Program-made: the position numbers and the translations under genes
Assembly: GCA_964602485.1 (NCBI GenBank)
Contig: CAZRQU010000002.1
Span: 1-64,000, forward strand
DNA: 64,000 bases
Direction of reading: 5' to 3'
Origin: WJLG01 sp964602485
GTDB taxonomy: Bacteria; Patescibacteriota; Patescibacteriia; Patescibacteriales; WJLG01
Part shown: positions 56,108 through 64,000 of the stretch, piece after piece
Layout of the letters: each line of letters begins with the position of its first letter
Numbering within the stretch: the first letter of the stretch is position 1
The notes under the pieces: model-generated
What the model saw: only the letters and a program-made list of their open reading frames with translations
What the model was told of the DNA's origin: nothing
The model's database searches: none

Positions 56108-56505
56108 CAGGGGATTTTATTCAGACAACCGGAACAGAAAACGATAGGGAGAGTGGCGAAGCGTCTGCTCCTTTTGATAGTAGATTATGGGTAGTGGAGC
56201 AGAGAAATAAAGATTTAGGAGTTATTATTAAGTGGGCATTTGGCATCTTTTTCGCTAGTTTTTTTATATTTGCAGCAGGTATTGTGTACGAAATTCTTAC
56301 TGAGAAAACGGTGGAGAGAGAAATTTATAATCTGAAAGAAAATTTTCGTAGCCAAATCATTATATTAGACGAAAGAGAAAAAGACATTTTAGAGCTCAAG
56401 AAAGAAATCAAAGACTTGAAAGAGAGAGGCGAAGAGTTAGACAAGGCAAATAATTGTTTGTCTTCTAGGAGATATTGGGAATACGAAGATTGTTTTAAAA
56501 ATTAA
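56104..56505 (+). CDS. Single-helix membrane protein with coiled coil
   Basis: A 133-residue protein starting inside the stop of the preceding gene. A polar N-terminus is followed by one helix (about 40-62) and a coiled coil (about 68-115, REIYNLKENF, ILELKKEIKDLKERGEELD). Two Cys lie near the end (NNCLSS, YEDCF). It likely works with the DUF6941-like partner. No family is recognised. Confidence 0.6.
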   Translation: MTGDFIQTTGTENDRESGEASAPFDSRLWVVEQRNKDLGVIIKWAFGIFFASFFIFAAGIVYEILTEKTVEREIYNLKENFRSQIIILDEREKDILELKKEIKDLKERGEELDKANNCLSSRRYWEYEDCFKN

Positions 56506-56562
56506 AAATTTAGTTTATTTAAAATTGTTTTGATATTTAAAATTTTAAATTAAAAATTTAGC

Positions 56563-57279
56563 ATGTTATATATCGTCGCAACACCGATCGGTAATCTGGA
56601 AGATATTTCCATGAGGGCGCTTCGCATCTTGGGCGAGGTCGATCTTGTGCTGTGTGAGGATACCAGGATGACCAAGCGACTGCTTGATCACTACGACATA
56701 GATACTGAATGCTTGTCATATCATCAGCATACAGGAGAAGAGAAGACTAAGAAGATACTAGGTATGTTAAGGGAAGGCAAGGACCTGGCCTTGGTTTCCG
56801 ATGCTGGCACTCCGGGTATTTCCGATCCGGGTGGAAAATTAGTAGCTCGCGTCTTTGGAGAATTCGGGGACAGGGTTGGGATAGAATCAGTTCCCGGTCC
56901 ATCGGCCGTGACCGCCGCTTTGTCTATTTCCGGAATACCAACGGACAAATTCGTTTTTATGGGCTTTCCGCCGCACAAAAAAGGAAGATATACTTTTTTG
57001 AAGAAAATTTTTGAGTCCGAATACCCGGTGGTGGTCTATGAATCCAAACATCGAATAGTCAAATTTTTGGAAGAGCTCAAAGGAATGAAGGAGGATATGG
57101 CCAGTATAGATGATGAGAAGGTCAAGAAAAAGAAGATAAACTTGGAATCGATCGTGGTTTGTCGAGAGCTTTCTAAGATGCACGAAACTACCTATCGAGG
57201 TGATCTGGATGATATAATTGAAAAAATATCAAATAATACAAATGACCAAAAAGGAGAGTTCGTTGTTGTGATATCATAA
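56563..57279 (+). CDS. rsmI: 16S rRNA (cytidine-1402 2'-O)-methyltransferase RsmI
   Basis: RsmI methylates the ribose of C1402 in the decoding centre with SAM. The 238 residues have LYIVATPIGNLEDISMRAL, LCEDTRMTKRLL, LVSDAGTPGISDPG, VPGPSAVTAALSISGIPTDKFVFMGF and CRELSKMHETTYRG, all typical. It is slightly shorter than E. coli RsmI (286) at the C-terminus, where the accessory domain is missing. It has no ribosome site and is followed by AT-rich repeats. Confidence 0.95.
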   Translation: MLYIVATPIGNLEDISMRALRILGEVDLVLCEDTRMTKRLLDHYDIDTECLSYHQHTGEEKTKKILGMLREGKDLALVSDAGTPGISDPGGKLVARVFGEFGDRVGIESVPGPSAVTAALSISGIPTDKFVFMGFPPHKKGRYTFLKKIFESEYPVVVYESKHRIVKFLEELKGMKEDMASIDDEKVKKKKINLESIVVCRELSKMHETTYRGDLDDIIEKISNNTNDQKGEFVVVIS

Positions 57280-57365
57280 CTCATAACTCATAACGCATAA
57301 CGGGTGAAATTCTAAACTCTAAACAAATACCAAATAACCAATTACAAATAACCAATTACAAATAT
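57278..57365. repeat. AT-rich dispersed repeat
   Basis: CATAACTCATAACTCATAAC followed by ATAACCAATTACAAATAACC-type words, ending at the CYTH gene start. Confidence 0.65.
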
Positions 57366-57947
57366 ATGAGCACTGAATATGAAGCTACATTCATCAATGT
57401 CGACAAAGACGATATGCGCGAACGGCTCAAGAAAGTCGGAGCTGAATTGGTGATGCCCGAGACCTTGACCAAGCGTCATAATTTTGGTTTACCAAAAGAG
57501 ATGAAGATCGAGCATGGTTGGTTAAGAGTGAGACAACAAGGAGATAGAATAACCATGAGCGTTAAGGCTGTTTCTGAAGAAAACGATATAGATAGCCAAA
57601 AGGAAGCAGAAGTGGAGGTGAGCGATATTAACAAGGCTATTGAATTCTTTAATGCCCTGGGAGCTTATAAGAAAACATATCAGGAAACCAAAAGAGAACT
57701 TTGGAAGGTAGACGGTATTGAAGTGAGTATTGATGAGTGGCCTTTCTTAGAGCCATTTTTAGAAATAGAAGGCAAAAGCGAGAAGGATGTTCGAAATGTG
57801 GCCAGCTGGCTGGGTTTTGATTATTCCGGGGCTAAATTCTGCGCCGTAGATGAATTGTATGCGGATAAATACAAAGTCGATAAGAAATATATCAATGAGG
57901 AGTTGAAGAAATTAACCTTTGAAGAAAATAATCCATTTAAAAAATAA
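57366..57947 (+). CDS. CYTH-domain (class IV adenylate cyclase-like) protein
   Basis: A 193-residue CYTH protein; relatives are triphosphatases or adenylate cyclases that bind metal-triphosphate in a beta tunnel. EYEATF at residues 4-9 stands for the ExExK signature, with Thr at the place of the Lys, and basic strand residues (WLRVRQQGDRITMSVK, RELWKVDGIEVSIDEWP) and the closing PFLEIEGKSEKDV follow. No GGDEF or HD fusion. metG follows after 17 bases and may be co-transcribed. Confidence 0.88.
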   Translation: MSTEYEATFINVDKDDMRERLKKVGAELVMPETLTKRHNFGLPKEMKIEHGWLRVRQQGDRITMSVKAVSEENDIDSQKEAEVEVSDINKAIEFFNALGAYKKTYQETKRELWKVDGIEVSIDEWPFLEPFLEIEGKSEKDVRNVASWLGFDYSGAKFCAVDELYADKYKVDKKYINEELKKLTFEENNPFKK

Positions 57948-57964
57948 TCCATAATTATTTTAGT

Positions 57965-59458
57965 ATGTCTAATAAGTTCTATATCACTACTACTTTACCG
58001 TATGTGAACGCTGATCCTCATATTGGTTTTGCCACTGAAATATTAAAGGCCGACTGCATTGCCCGTTATCAACGAATGCAAGGCAATGAGGTGTTCTTTA
58101 ATACGGGAACAGATGAACATGGTCTTAAGATATACCGTAAAGCCGAGGAGGTAGGCAAAAGCCCTAAAGAATATTGCGACGGATATGCAGAGAAATTCGA
58201 TGGCTTGAAAAAGATCCTTGACCTAAGCTACAACAGTTTCATCAGAACCACGGATGAGCATCATATTAAAGCGGCTCAGGATTTTTGGAAGCTCTGCGAT
58301 GCCAACGGGGATATTTACAAGAAGCAATACAAAGTAAAATATTGCGTGGGCTGTGAACTGGAAAAGACCGATTCTGAGTTTGATGAGAACGGTCGCTGTC
58401 CACTTCACCCGAACAAAGACCTAGAGATAATAGAGGAAGAGAACTATTTTTTCCGGTTTTCCAAATATCAGGATAAGCTACTTGAGCTTTATGAGAAACG
58501 TCCGGACTTCGTACTTCCGGTATATCGTGGCAATGAGATTAAGGCTTTTGTGGAAAGAGGGCTTGAGGATTTTTCCATATCCCGTCTTAAGGAAAAGATG
58601 CCCTGGGGAGTGCCGGTGCCGGGAGATGATGACCAAGTTATGTATGTTTGGTTTGATGCTTTGATCAACTATATCTCCTGCTTAGGCTGGCCTTGCCATT
58701 GCGAGCGAGTGAATAGGTTAGGAGCCGATGAGCCGGTTGATATGGCCAAGTGCAATAATGGCGAATGTGATTATAAGAATTATTGGCCAGGGGTTCAGGT
58801 TTGCGGAAAAGACAATCTTCGCCAGCAGACGGCTATTTGGCAGGCTATGTTAATGAGTGCTGGACTGCCTAGCTCCAAGCAGGTGTTAGTTTTTGGTTTT
58901 ATAACCGCTGATGGTCAAAAAATGAGCAAATCTTTAGGTAATGTGGTCAATCCTTATGACCTGGTAGAGAAATATGGCACTGACCCGGTTAGGTATTATC
59001 TTTTGAAAGAGATCAAACCATTTGCCGATAGTGATTTTTCTTATGAAAAATTCGAAACCCTCTATAACGCCGACTTGGCCAATGGTTTGGGAAATTTGGT
59101 GTCCAGAGTGTCCAATCTTTTGGAAAAGAACGATATTGAGACCGACCTGAAAGAAGGCAGTGATAATATTTTAAAAGAACGTTTTGATGCCGAGATGGAC
59201 GGTTATAAGTTCGACCTGGCTTTGGAAGTCCTTTGGGCCAAGATCAGGGAATCCGATGAAGTGTTGAGCGAAAAGAGACCTTGGAAGATGGAGGACAAAA
59301 AAGAAATAAAGGAGGTGCTTGCGCCAATAGCGCAGAATATTTTGAATATTGCCATTTTACTCAAGCCTTTTATGCCTGAAACTTCAGAGAAGATCATTTC
59401 TCAATTCAGTTCGGGTAAAATAAGCAAAGGGGAAGCATTGTTTCCCAGATTGTCCTAA
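57965..59458 (+). CDS. metG: Methionyl-tRNA synthetase
   Basis: MetRS charges initiator and elongator tRNA-Met. The 497 residues contain the HIGF (HIGH) box (LPYVNADPHIGFATEI), the zinc knuckle region (YCVGCELEKT, RCPLHP), WFDALINYISCLGWP and the KMSKS loop (GQKMSKSLGN). The anticodon-binding domain follows, with KRPWKMEDKKEIKEVLAPI. There is no C-terminal dimerisation domain of the Trbp111 type. An insertion with Cys residues (CHCERVNRL, CNNGECDY) about residues 240-275 is notable and may bind another metal. Confidence 0.96.
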   Translation: MSNKFYITTTLPYVNADPHIGFATEILKADCIARYQRMQGNEVFFNTGTDEHGLKIYRKAEEVGKSPKEYCDGYAEKFDGLKKILDLSYNSFIRTTDEHHIKAAQDFWKLCDANGDIYKKQYKVKYCVGCELEKTDSEFDENGRCPLHPNKDLEIIEEENYFFRFSKYQDKLLELYEKRPDFVLPVYRGNEIKAFVERGLEDFSISRLKEKMPWGVPVPGDDDQVMYVWFDALINYISCLGWPCHCERVNRLGADEPVDMAKCNNGECDYKNYWPGVQVCGKDNLRQQTAIWQAMLMSAGLPSSKQVLVFGFITADGQKMSKSLGNVVNPYDLVEKYGTDPVRYYLLKEIKPFADSDFSYEKFETLYNADLANGLGNLVSRVSNLLEKNDIETDLKEGSDNILKERFDAEMDGYKFDLALEVLWAKIRESDEVLSEKRPWKMEDKKEIKEVLAPIAQNILNIAILLKPFMPETSEKIISQFSSGKISKGEALFPRLS

Positions 59459-59547
59459 GTTGCCTTTAGTTATTTAAAAAGGTATAATTACAAATAGTGA
59501 ACATTTATTATAATAATAAATAAAGTTTTAAAAAGCCTAAAAGATCT

Positions 59548-61302
59548 ATGAAAAAGTACTTATCCTCGGCAATTATTTACATTTTTGCCTTGGTGATCTG
59601 CTTGGGACCCAATATGGCCTTGGCAGTTCATTCGACCGACCCGACCACTAGTGCCGGAGAGGTTGATTCAATAACCCTGCATGCCGGATCCAACGGTATG
59701 ATCGAATGGGAGACCAGTGGTTATTCCGATAAAGGATTCAAAGTGGTTTGGTCCAAGAACGAAAACCCGACCTATCCGACCAGATCGGGTGATAAGTATC
59801 ATTATTACTCCGATCCACATAAGGCCAGTGATGAGGTGACCGCTTTCTCGGGAGATGGCACCTACTATGTCCGCGTCTGTGAATATCTGGGCGGGGAGTG
59901 CGGTGTTTATTCCAACCAGGTCACTGTTTCTTTAGGCGAGGCCGTAGCTTGTACTATGGAATATGCCCCGGTTTGCGGTAAAGATGGAAATACTTACAGT
60001 AATAAGTGTATGGCCGAGGCCGCTGGGACCTATAAGGATCATTATGGAGAATGTCAAAATGATACAAGCTCTTCAGAAGATGTATCTTCCATAACCCTGG
60101 AAGCAGGTGATAACGGCATGATCGAATGGGAGACCAGTGGTTATTCCGATAAAGGATTCAAAGTGGTTTGGTCCAAGAACGAAAACCCGACCTATCCGAC
60201 CAGATCGGGTGATAAGTATCATTATTACTCCGATCCACATAAGGCCAGTGATGAGGTGACCGCTTTCTCGGGAGATGGCACCTACTATGTCCGCGTCTGT
60301 GAATATCTGGGCGGGGAGTGCGGTGTTTATTCCAACCAGGTCACTGTTTCTTTGGATGGCAGCGAAAACAAGGATTCCAGTTCCAGTGAGACCACTAGCG
60401 GCGTGGAGTCGATCTCTCTTTCAGGAGAAGGAAATAATATAAGCTGGTCCACTGATGGAACATCTTCTAACGGATATAAGGTGGTCTGGTCCAAGAACGA
60501 GAACCCGACCTATCCGACCAGGTCGGGTGATAGATATCATTATAAAGGGGTTCATTCCACCAGTGATTGGATAGCGCCTTTTAATGGAGATGGCTCCTAC
60601 TATGTCCGTGTTTGCGAGTATTTGGGCGGCGGAGAATGCGGTGTTTACTCCGATCAGATACAGGTAGAGTTAGGCAACGCTGATGATCCAGGCGTAAAAC
60701 AGATAAAAGAGATCAGAGATAAGGCTCAAGACTTGGCTCAAAATAAGATAGATAGCCTGCTTTCCGAGATAAATGAGTTAAGAAGCATAGTCAAGGAACA
60801 GCAAGTTCAGATAAATCATCTTATGAAATTGAAAGATGGTTTGCATCAGGCTATAAGCACTGCCGTTGAGGACGCTATCAAGAATTTCATTACTTACGGA
60901 GTTGATGAGAATACCAAGAAGCTGGGAGAAGGGGAAAGAGCTGCGGTTATGTATTCCTACAAGAAGGCTTTTAATAAGCTTCCGGAAACCGAAGAAGAAC
61001 TGGAAGATGCCATAAAGATAGCCAATGGACGTTGGCCAAGCATTATGAATAATGAGGCCGAGAACAGGGCCAAAGAGCAATTCGAGAGAATATATCTAAG
61101 AGAACCGGATATGAATAGTGCTCATGATGCGGCTGCTGTCAAGGTCATGGCTTACGGTTTGAGGCAGAAAGCACAGAATAGGAATTTAGCTTCGGAAGCC
61201 AGGGCTTTGAGTTTCTTCAAGTCCATATTCGGTCACATGCCGGAAGACACGGAAGACTGGAATGCTCTTCAGGCTATAACTTATTCAGGAGCCACTAGAT
61301 AA
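59548..61302 (+). CDS. Secreted protein with three beta repeats and a Kazal domain
   Basis: A 584-residue exported protein. A signal peptide (1-26) is followed by three ~95-residue repeats. Each opens with a variant of SITLEAGDNG, continues through FKVVWSKNENPTYPTRSGD, and ends with YYVRVCEYLGGECGVYS. A Kazal-type domain (135-169; CTMEYAPVCGKDGNTYSNKC) lies between the first and second. Repeats 1 and 2 are identical over 236 bases. The C-terminal half is helical, with a coiled coil (LLSEINELRSIVKEQQVQINHL) and a soluble end. Kazal domains inhibit serine proteases elsewhere. A surface or predation-defence role is possible, but unproven. Confidence 0.75.
   Translation: MKKYLSSAIIYIFALVICLGPNMALAVHSTDPTTSAGEVDSITLHAGSNGMIEWETSGYSDKGFKVVWSKNENPTYPTRSGDKYHYYSDPHKASDEVTAFSGDGTYYVRVCEYLGGECGVYSNQVTVSLGEAVACTMEYAPVCGKDGNTYSNKCMAEAAGTYKDHYGECQNDTSSSEDVSSITLEAGDNGMIEWETSGYSDKGFKVVWSKNENPTYPTRSGDKYHYYSDPHKASDEVTAFSGDGTYYVRVCEYLGGECGVYSNQVTVSLDGSENKDSSSSETTSGVESISLSGEGNNISWSTDGTSSNGYKVVWSKNENPTYPTRSGDRYHYKGVHSTSDWIAPFNGDGSYYVRVCEYLGGGECGVYSDQIQVELGNADDPGVKQIKEIRDKAQDLAQNKIDSLLSEINELRSIVKEQQVQINHLMKLKDGLHQAISTAVEDAIKNFITYGVDENTKKLGEGERAAVMYSYKKAFNKLPETEEELEDAIKIANGRWPSIMNNEAENRAKEQFERIYLREPDMNSAHDAAAVKVMAYGLRQKAQNRNLASEARALSFFKSIFGHMPEDTEDWNALQAITYSGATR
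59698..59933 (+). repeat. 236-bp direct repeat, copy 1
   Basis: Identical base by base to 60118-60353 (420 bases apart); a third, diverged copy begins near 60475. Confidence 0.95.
60118..60353 (+). repeat. 236-bp direct repeat, copy 2
   Basis: Identical to 59698-59933. The Kazal domain lies between the two copies, so recombination between them would remove it in frame (420 bases, 140 codons). Confidence 0.95.
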
Positions 61303-61320
61303 AAAGATATTTGATATTTC

Positions 61321-61350
61321 GTCCCTCGCCATTTTTAAATGGCGAGGGAC
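61321..61350. repeat. Perfect 14-bp hairpin without T run
   Basis: GTCCCTCGCCATTT (61321-61334) pairs perfectly with AAATGGCGAGGGAC (61337-61350). No T run follows on either strand, so it may act as an mRNA-end stabiliser or be a small repeat element. Confidence 0.7.
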
Positions 61351-61415
61351 TGATATTGGATATTGGGATTTAGTCTGTTCTAATCCCCAGTATCTAGTAT
61401 TTAATATCTAAGCTT

Positions 61416-61931
61416 ATGTCTATTTTTGATGTGATCCTACTTTTATTGCTGTTTGGCTTCGTTTATGGGGGATTTTTCAACGGTTTGATAAAATCTTTAG
61501 GTTCAATTCTCGGGATAGTGATCGGCGCTTGGGCGGCTAGCCATTTTTATATATTAATGTTCTCTAAGATCGGAAACTGGTTCGGTCCTTTTGATAATTT
61601 AGGGAAAGTGGTCTGCTTTATTTTAGTTTTTTTGATAGCTGCCGCCATGGTAGGCTTTTTAGTGAAGGTCATAGATAGGGCTTATGACCTAATGTCATTC
61701 ATTCCTTTTTTAAAGACAATAAATCGTTTTGCCGGAGCTTTTCTGGGATTTTTGCAAGGTGCTTTGATAATAAGCTTGGTATTGTTCGTGTTAGCGAAAT
61801 ATTCACCAGTGGATAGTTTTATCGGGGGCTTGCTGGTCAGCTCCAGGCTAACGCCCATTTTTCTTGATATAACAAGGATACTTTTCCCATTTTTGTCCAG
61901 CGCTATAAAGAATTTAAGTTCGATAGTATAG
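61416..61931 (+). CDS. CvpA-family membrane protein
   Basis: A 171-residue protein with four membrane helices and the CvpA pattern (FDVILLLLLFGFVYGGFFNGLIKSLGSILGIVIGAWAASHF, then INRFAGAFLGFLQGALIISLVLF). CvpA proteins relate to colicin V production and envelope homeostasis; the molecular role is unclear. Its stop abuts the ATG of the Sua5-like gene, so the two are translated together. Confidence 0.9.
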   Translation: MSIFDVILLLLLFGFVYGGFFNGLIKSLGSILGIVIGAWAASHFYILMFSKIGNWFGPFDNLGKVVCFILVFLIAAAMVGFLVKVIDRAYDLMSFIPFLKTINRFAGAFLGFLQGALIISLVLFVLAKYSPVDSFIGGLLVSSRLTPIFLDITRILFPFLSSAIKNLSSIV

Positions 61932-62522
61932 ATGAAGAGAATAAAGATAGATATAGATGATCCGGCTAAGAAAGACCTAGAGGTCATAGCCGAATATTTC
62001 AGGCAAGGCAAGATCGTGGCTTACCCCACTGACACTGTTTACGGCCTAGGATGTATCGCCACTGACAAGAAAGCAATAGATAAGATATTCAGGATCAAGA
62101 AGCGAGATCGAAGTAAGCCTCTTTTGGTCTTGGTCAAGAGCTGGTGTATGTTGAAGAAATATTTTTTTGTTCCGGGTAAGGCAGAAAGACATCTGAGAAA
62201 TATTTGGCCTGGCCCGGTAACCGCTCTTTTGCGGAAAAGAGCGGTGTTGCCAAACGAGTTGGCTCTTGGCAAGGATAAGCTGGGCGTTCGTTTGCCAAAG
62301 GTTGATTTTCTTATTAAAATGATAAACAAGGTAGGCGCTCCAATAGTGTCTACCAGCTTGAATATTGCCGGCGATCCGCCTTTGACTGACGTAAACGATG
62401 TGGATGGTTATTTGAAGCCAAGGCCGGACCTGATCATTGATATTGGTAAGAAATTAAAAGGAAGACCTTCTAGATTGATAGATATCAACAAAGAAGGGGA
62501 AGTTATAATATTAAGAAAATAG
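61932..62522 (+). CDS. Threonylcarbamoyl-AMP synthase (Sua5/YwlC/TsaC)
   Basis: The first enzyme of t6A37 tRNA modification; it uses threonine, bicarbonate and ATP. The 196 residues match the single-domain TsaC form: GKIVAYPTDTVYGLGCIA, KKRDRSKPLLVLV, IWPGPVTALL, GVRLP, and VSTSLNIAGDPPLTDV. The KxR/SxN residues for ATP are present. The start directly follows the cvpA stop. The tsaD/B/E partners are not in the window. Confidence 0.93.
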   Translation: MKRIKIDIDDPAKKDLEVIAEYFRQGKIVAYPTDTVYGLGCIATDKKAIDKIFRIKKRDRSKPLLVLVKSWCMLKKYFFVPGKAERHLRNIWPGPVTALLRKRAVLPNELALGKDKLGVRLPKVDFLIKMINKVGAPIVSTSLNIAGDPPLTDVNDVDGYLKPRPDLIIDIGKKLKGRPSRLIDINKEGEVIILRK

Positions 62523-62570
62523 TCAACAATGTACGGATTTGAATCAAAAAAGAAGAAAGAAGGTCATTTT

Positions 62571-63824
62571 ATGAAAAAAGCATCATTTTTAATATTCGTT
62601 CTTATATTGATGTTCGTTTCCTTTACGGCCGGGATCAAGGTGGCTAGAAATGAGCAGAGTGTGGGGCAGCGAGTGATAAGCAATAAGAACAAACCCGAAT
62701 CTGAAGATCTTGCAGAGGCCTCAACCACTAAAGCGGAGGAGGAAGATGAAGATGATGTAAAGCAGGAGGTCGATTTTGAACTTTATTGGGAATTGTGGGA
62801 AACCCTAAAAAGGGACCATGTGGACCGCTCGGATATAGATGAAGAACAACTTTTTTATGGGTCATTAAGAGGGATGGCCGCTTCTTTAGAAGATCCTTAC
62901 ACTGTTTTTATGGATCCTGAGGATTCCAGTGATTTTGAAGATGGGCTTTCAGGCACTTTTGAGGGTATTGGCTGTGAAGTTGGCATAAGGGATGATATAT
63001 TGACCGTTATCGCTCCTTTGGAAGGTTCGCCGGCAAAAAAGGCCGGGTTGTTGCCGGGAGACAAGATAATGGAAGTCGACGGAGAAGCTACTTCCAATAT
63101 GACCATAGACGAGGCGGTTAAATTGATAAGAGGTGAAAAAGGAACCGTGGTCACTCTTACTATTTATCGTAAATCCTCGGATAAGACCTTGGAGATAGAC
63201 ATCACCAGGGATGAAATATATGTCAAAAGCGTGAATACGGAAATGCGGGAGGATGGTCTATTCGTTCTAGAGATAAATAGCTTCAATGAGGACACTTTAG
63301 AGCTGTTCAACGAAGCTGTATATGAGATAACCAAGAAGGACCCCGAAGGGATCATATTGGATCTTAGAAGCAACCCAGGCGGGTTCCTGGACACATCCAT
63401 AGAAGTGGCCAGCGAGTGGATAGAGGACGGAGTGATAGTCTCTGAAAAATTCGCAGAAGGAAAAGGTGAAAGATATAATGCTCGAGGCAAGGCTATGCTA
63501 AAGGACTATCCTACGGTGGTCCTGGTGAATGGAGGAAGTGCCTCTGCTTCAGAGATAGTTTCCGGAGCCTTACAGGATTATGATATAGCCACCATAGTTG
63601 GTGAAAAAACTTTTGGCAAGGGCTCTGTTCAGGTTTGGGAAGGGTTATCAGACGGATCATCAGTAAAGATAACCGTAGCTAAATGGCTGACCCCTAACGG
63701 TAATTCCATTAATGATAACGGGATAGCTCCGGATGTAGAAGTGGAGTACACTTTTGAGGATCTGAAAAATGAACAGGATCCGCAGATGGACAAGGCGGTA
63801 GATCTGCTCTTATCCAAAGAGTAG
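62571..63824 (+). CDS. ctpA: C-terminal processing peptidase (S41 family) with PDZ domain
   Basis: Exported tail-specific protease. Start chosen at the ATG at 62571 (MKKASFLIFVL), though an ATG at 62529 would add 14 basic residues. The 417 residues have a signal anchor (about 3-23), an acidic linker, the N-terminal helical domain, PDZ (FEGIGCEVGIRDDILTVIAPLEGSPAKKAGLLPGD by motif parts), and the S41 core. The Ser lies within GGSASASEI and the Lys within GEKTFGKGSVQ. ILDLRSNPGG and WLTPNGNSI are also conserved. It follows the Sua5-like gene after 48 bases. Confidence 0.94.
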   Translation: MKKASFLIFVLILMFVSFTAGIKVARNEQSVGQRVISNKNKPESEDLAEASTTKAEEEDEDDVKQEVDFELYWELWETLKRDHVDRSDIDEEQLFYGSLRGMAASLEDPYTVFMDPEDSSDFEDGLSGTFEGIGCEVGIRDDILTVIAPLEGSPAKKAGLLPGDKIMEVDGEATSNMTIDEAVKLIRGEKGTVVTLTIYRKSSDKTLEIDITRDEIYVKSVNTEMREDGLFVLEINSFNEDTLELFNEAVYEITKKDPEGIILDLRSNPGGFLDTSIEVASEWIEDGVIVSEKFAEGKGERYNARGKAMLKDYPTVVLVNGGSASASEIVSGALQDYDIATIVGEKTFGKGSVQVWEGLSDGSSVKITVAKWLTPNGNSINDNGIAPDVEVEYTFEDLKNEQDPQMDKAVDLLLSKE

Positions 63825-63863
63825 CTTTTGTTCGATCGATCTAATATCTAATAAATATATATT

Positions 63864-64000
63864 ATGGTTGAAGAGATAAAAAATGATCCGACAAGATACA
63901 TCTTCGTGGTCGGCGGGGTTATGTCAGGCGTCGGTAAAGGAGTAGCTTCGGCATCTATTGCCAAGATATTGGATTCAAAGGGCTATAATGTTAGTGCTAT
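63864..64000 (+). CDS. pyrG: CTP synthase, N-terminal part (cut by window end)
   Basis: The first 45 codons of a protein starting MVEEIKNDPTRYIFVVGGVM and then SGVGKGVASASIAKIL and DSKGYNV. This is the amidoligase N-terminus of CTP synthase, with the GGVxSxxGKG phosphate loop. CTP synthase makes CTP from UTP and glutamine, the last step of pyrimidine synthesis. It begins 39 bases after ctpA and has no ribosome site. Confidence 0.9.
   Translation, partial: MVEEIKNDPTRYIFVVGGVMSGVGKGVASASIAKILDSKGYNVSA

Overview
The window looks like a chromosomal contig from a member of the Patescibacteria (Candidate Phyla Radiation), most likely a Parcubacteria-type lineage. This is inferred from gene content and style: AT-rich DNA with heavy use of ATA isoleucine codons in most genes, many starts without a Shine-Dalgarno (SD) sequence, a pyruvate kinase lacking its C-terminal domain, anaerobic ribonucleotide reduction by NrdD/NrdG, and many short secreted or membrane proteins of unknown role. 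TGA acts as a stop (for example at typA), so this is not the SR1/Gracilibacteria code. No rRNA, CRISPR array or intact transposase is present. One 100-N assembly gap lies inside a repeat-containing gene.

Layout. 1-1.15 kb: the end of an unknown gene and a C-type-lectin-like protein whose C-terminus looks like the variable region of a diversity-generating retroelement (DGR). 1.15-13.2 kb: pyruvate kinase, TypA/BipA, a cold-shock protein, a B12-binding radical SAM enzyme, a LexA-like self-cleaving regulator, lipoproteins, and two adjacent secreted proteins sharing a repeated ~50-residue module. 13.2-14.4 kb: a lone hisG behind what reads as a complete histidine attenuator (leader peptide with His-His, then four alternating RNA segments). 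14.4-18.5 kb: DnaA-box-like sites, a promoter with two NrdR boxes, then nrdR, nrdD, a separate 49-residue gene carrying the glycyl-radical site, and nrdG. 19-27.8 kb: UppP-like phosphatase, replicative polymerase DnaE, a gapped Lys/Glu-rich membrane protein, an AI-2E-type permease. 28-28.5 kb: tRNA-Leu(CAA) with its 3' end duplicated 223 bp downstream. 28.5-38.9 kb: pyrC, parA-parB, a 2-hydroxyacid dehydrogenase, miaB, a YfiH-type protein, miaA, a pyrB-pyrI fusion, gatB. 39-44.3 kb (minus strand): a compact deoxynucleotide cluster (dCMP deaminase, dcd/dut-like, thyA, folA, a P-loop kinase, tmk, mazG-like). 45.4-47.7 kb (minus): secE-nusG-rplK-rplA. 48-56.5 kb: secreted IPT/TIG and propeller proteins and unknown membrane proteins. 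56.5-64 kb: rsmI, CYTH protein, metG, a Kazal-containing repeat protein, cvpA, a Sua5/YwlC protein, ctpA and the start of pyrG.

How the genes work together. The nrd locus makes deoxynucleotides anaerobically. The minus-strand cluster converts dCMP/dCTP to dUMP, methylates it with ThyA plus DHFR, and phosphorylates dTMP. pyrB-pyrI, pyrC and pyrG are steps of pyrimidine synthesis. miaA/miaB, rsmI and a Sua5-like protein modify tRNA and rRNA. TypA, NusG, L11, L1, MetRS and GatB serve transcription and translation.

The observations most worth following up are the split anaerobic ribonucleotide reductase, the histidine attenuator before an orphan hisG, the DGR-like variable region at the left edge, the duplicated tRNA-Leu 3' end with an inverted T-arm fragment, and a family of short AT-rich repeats that supplies the upstream regions of several unrelated genes.
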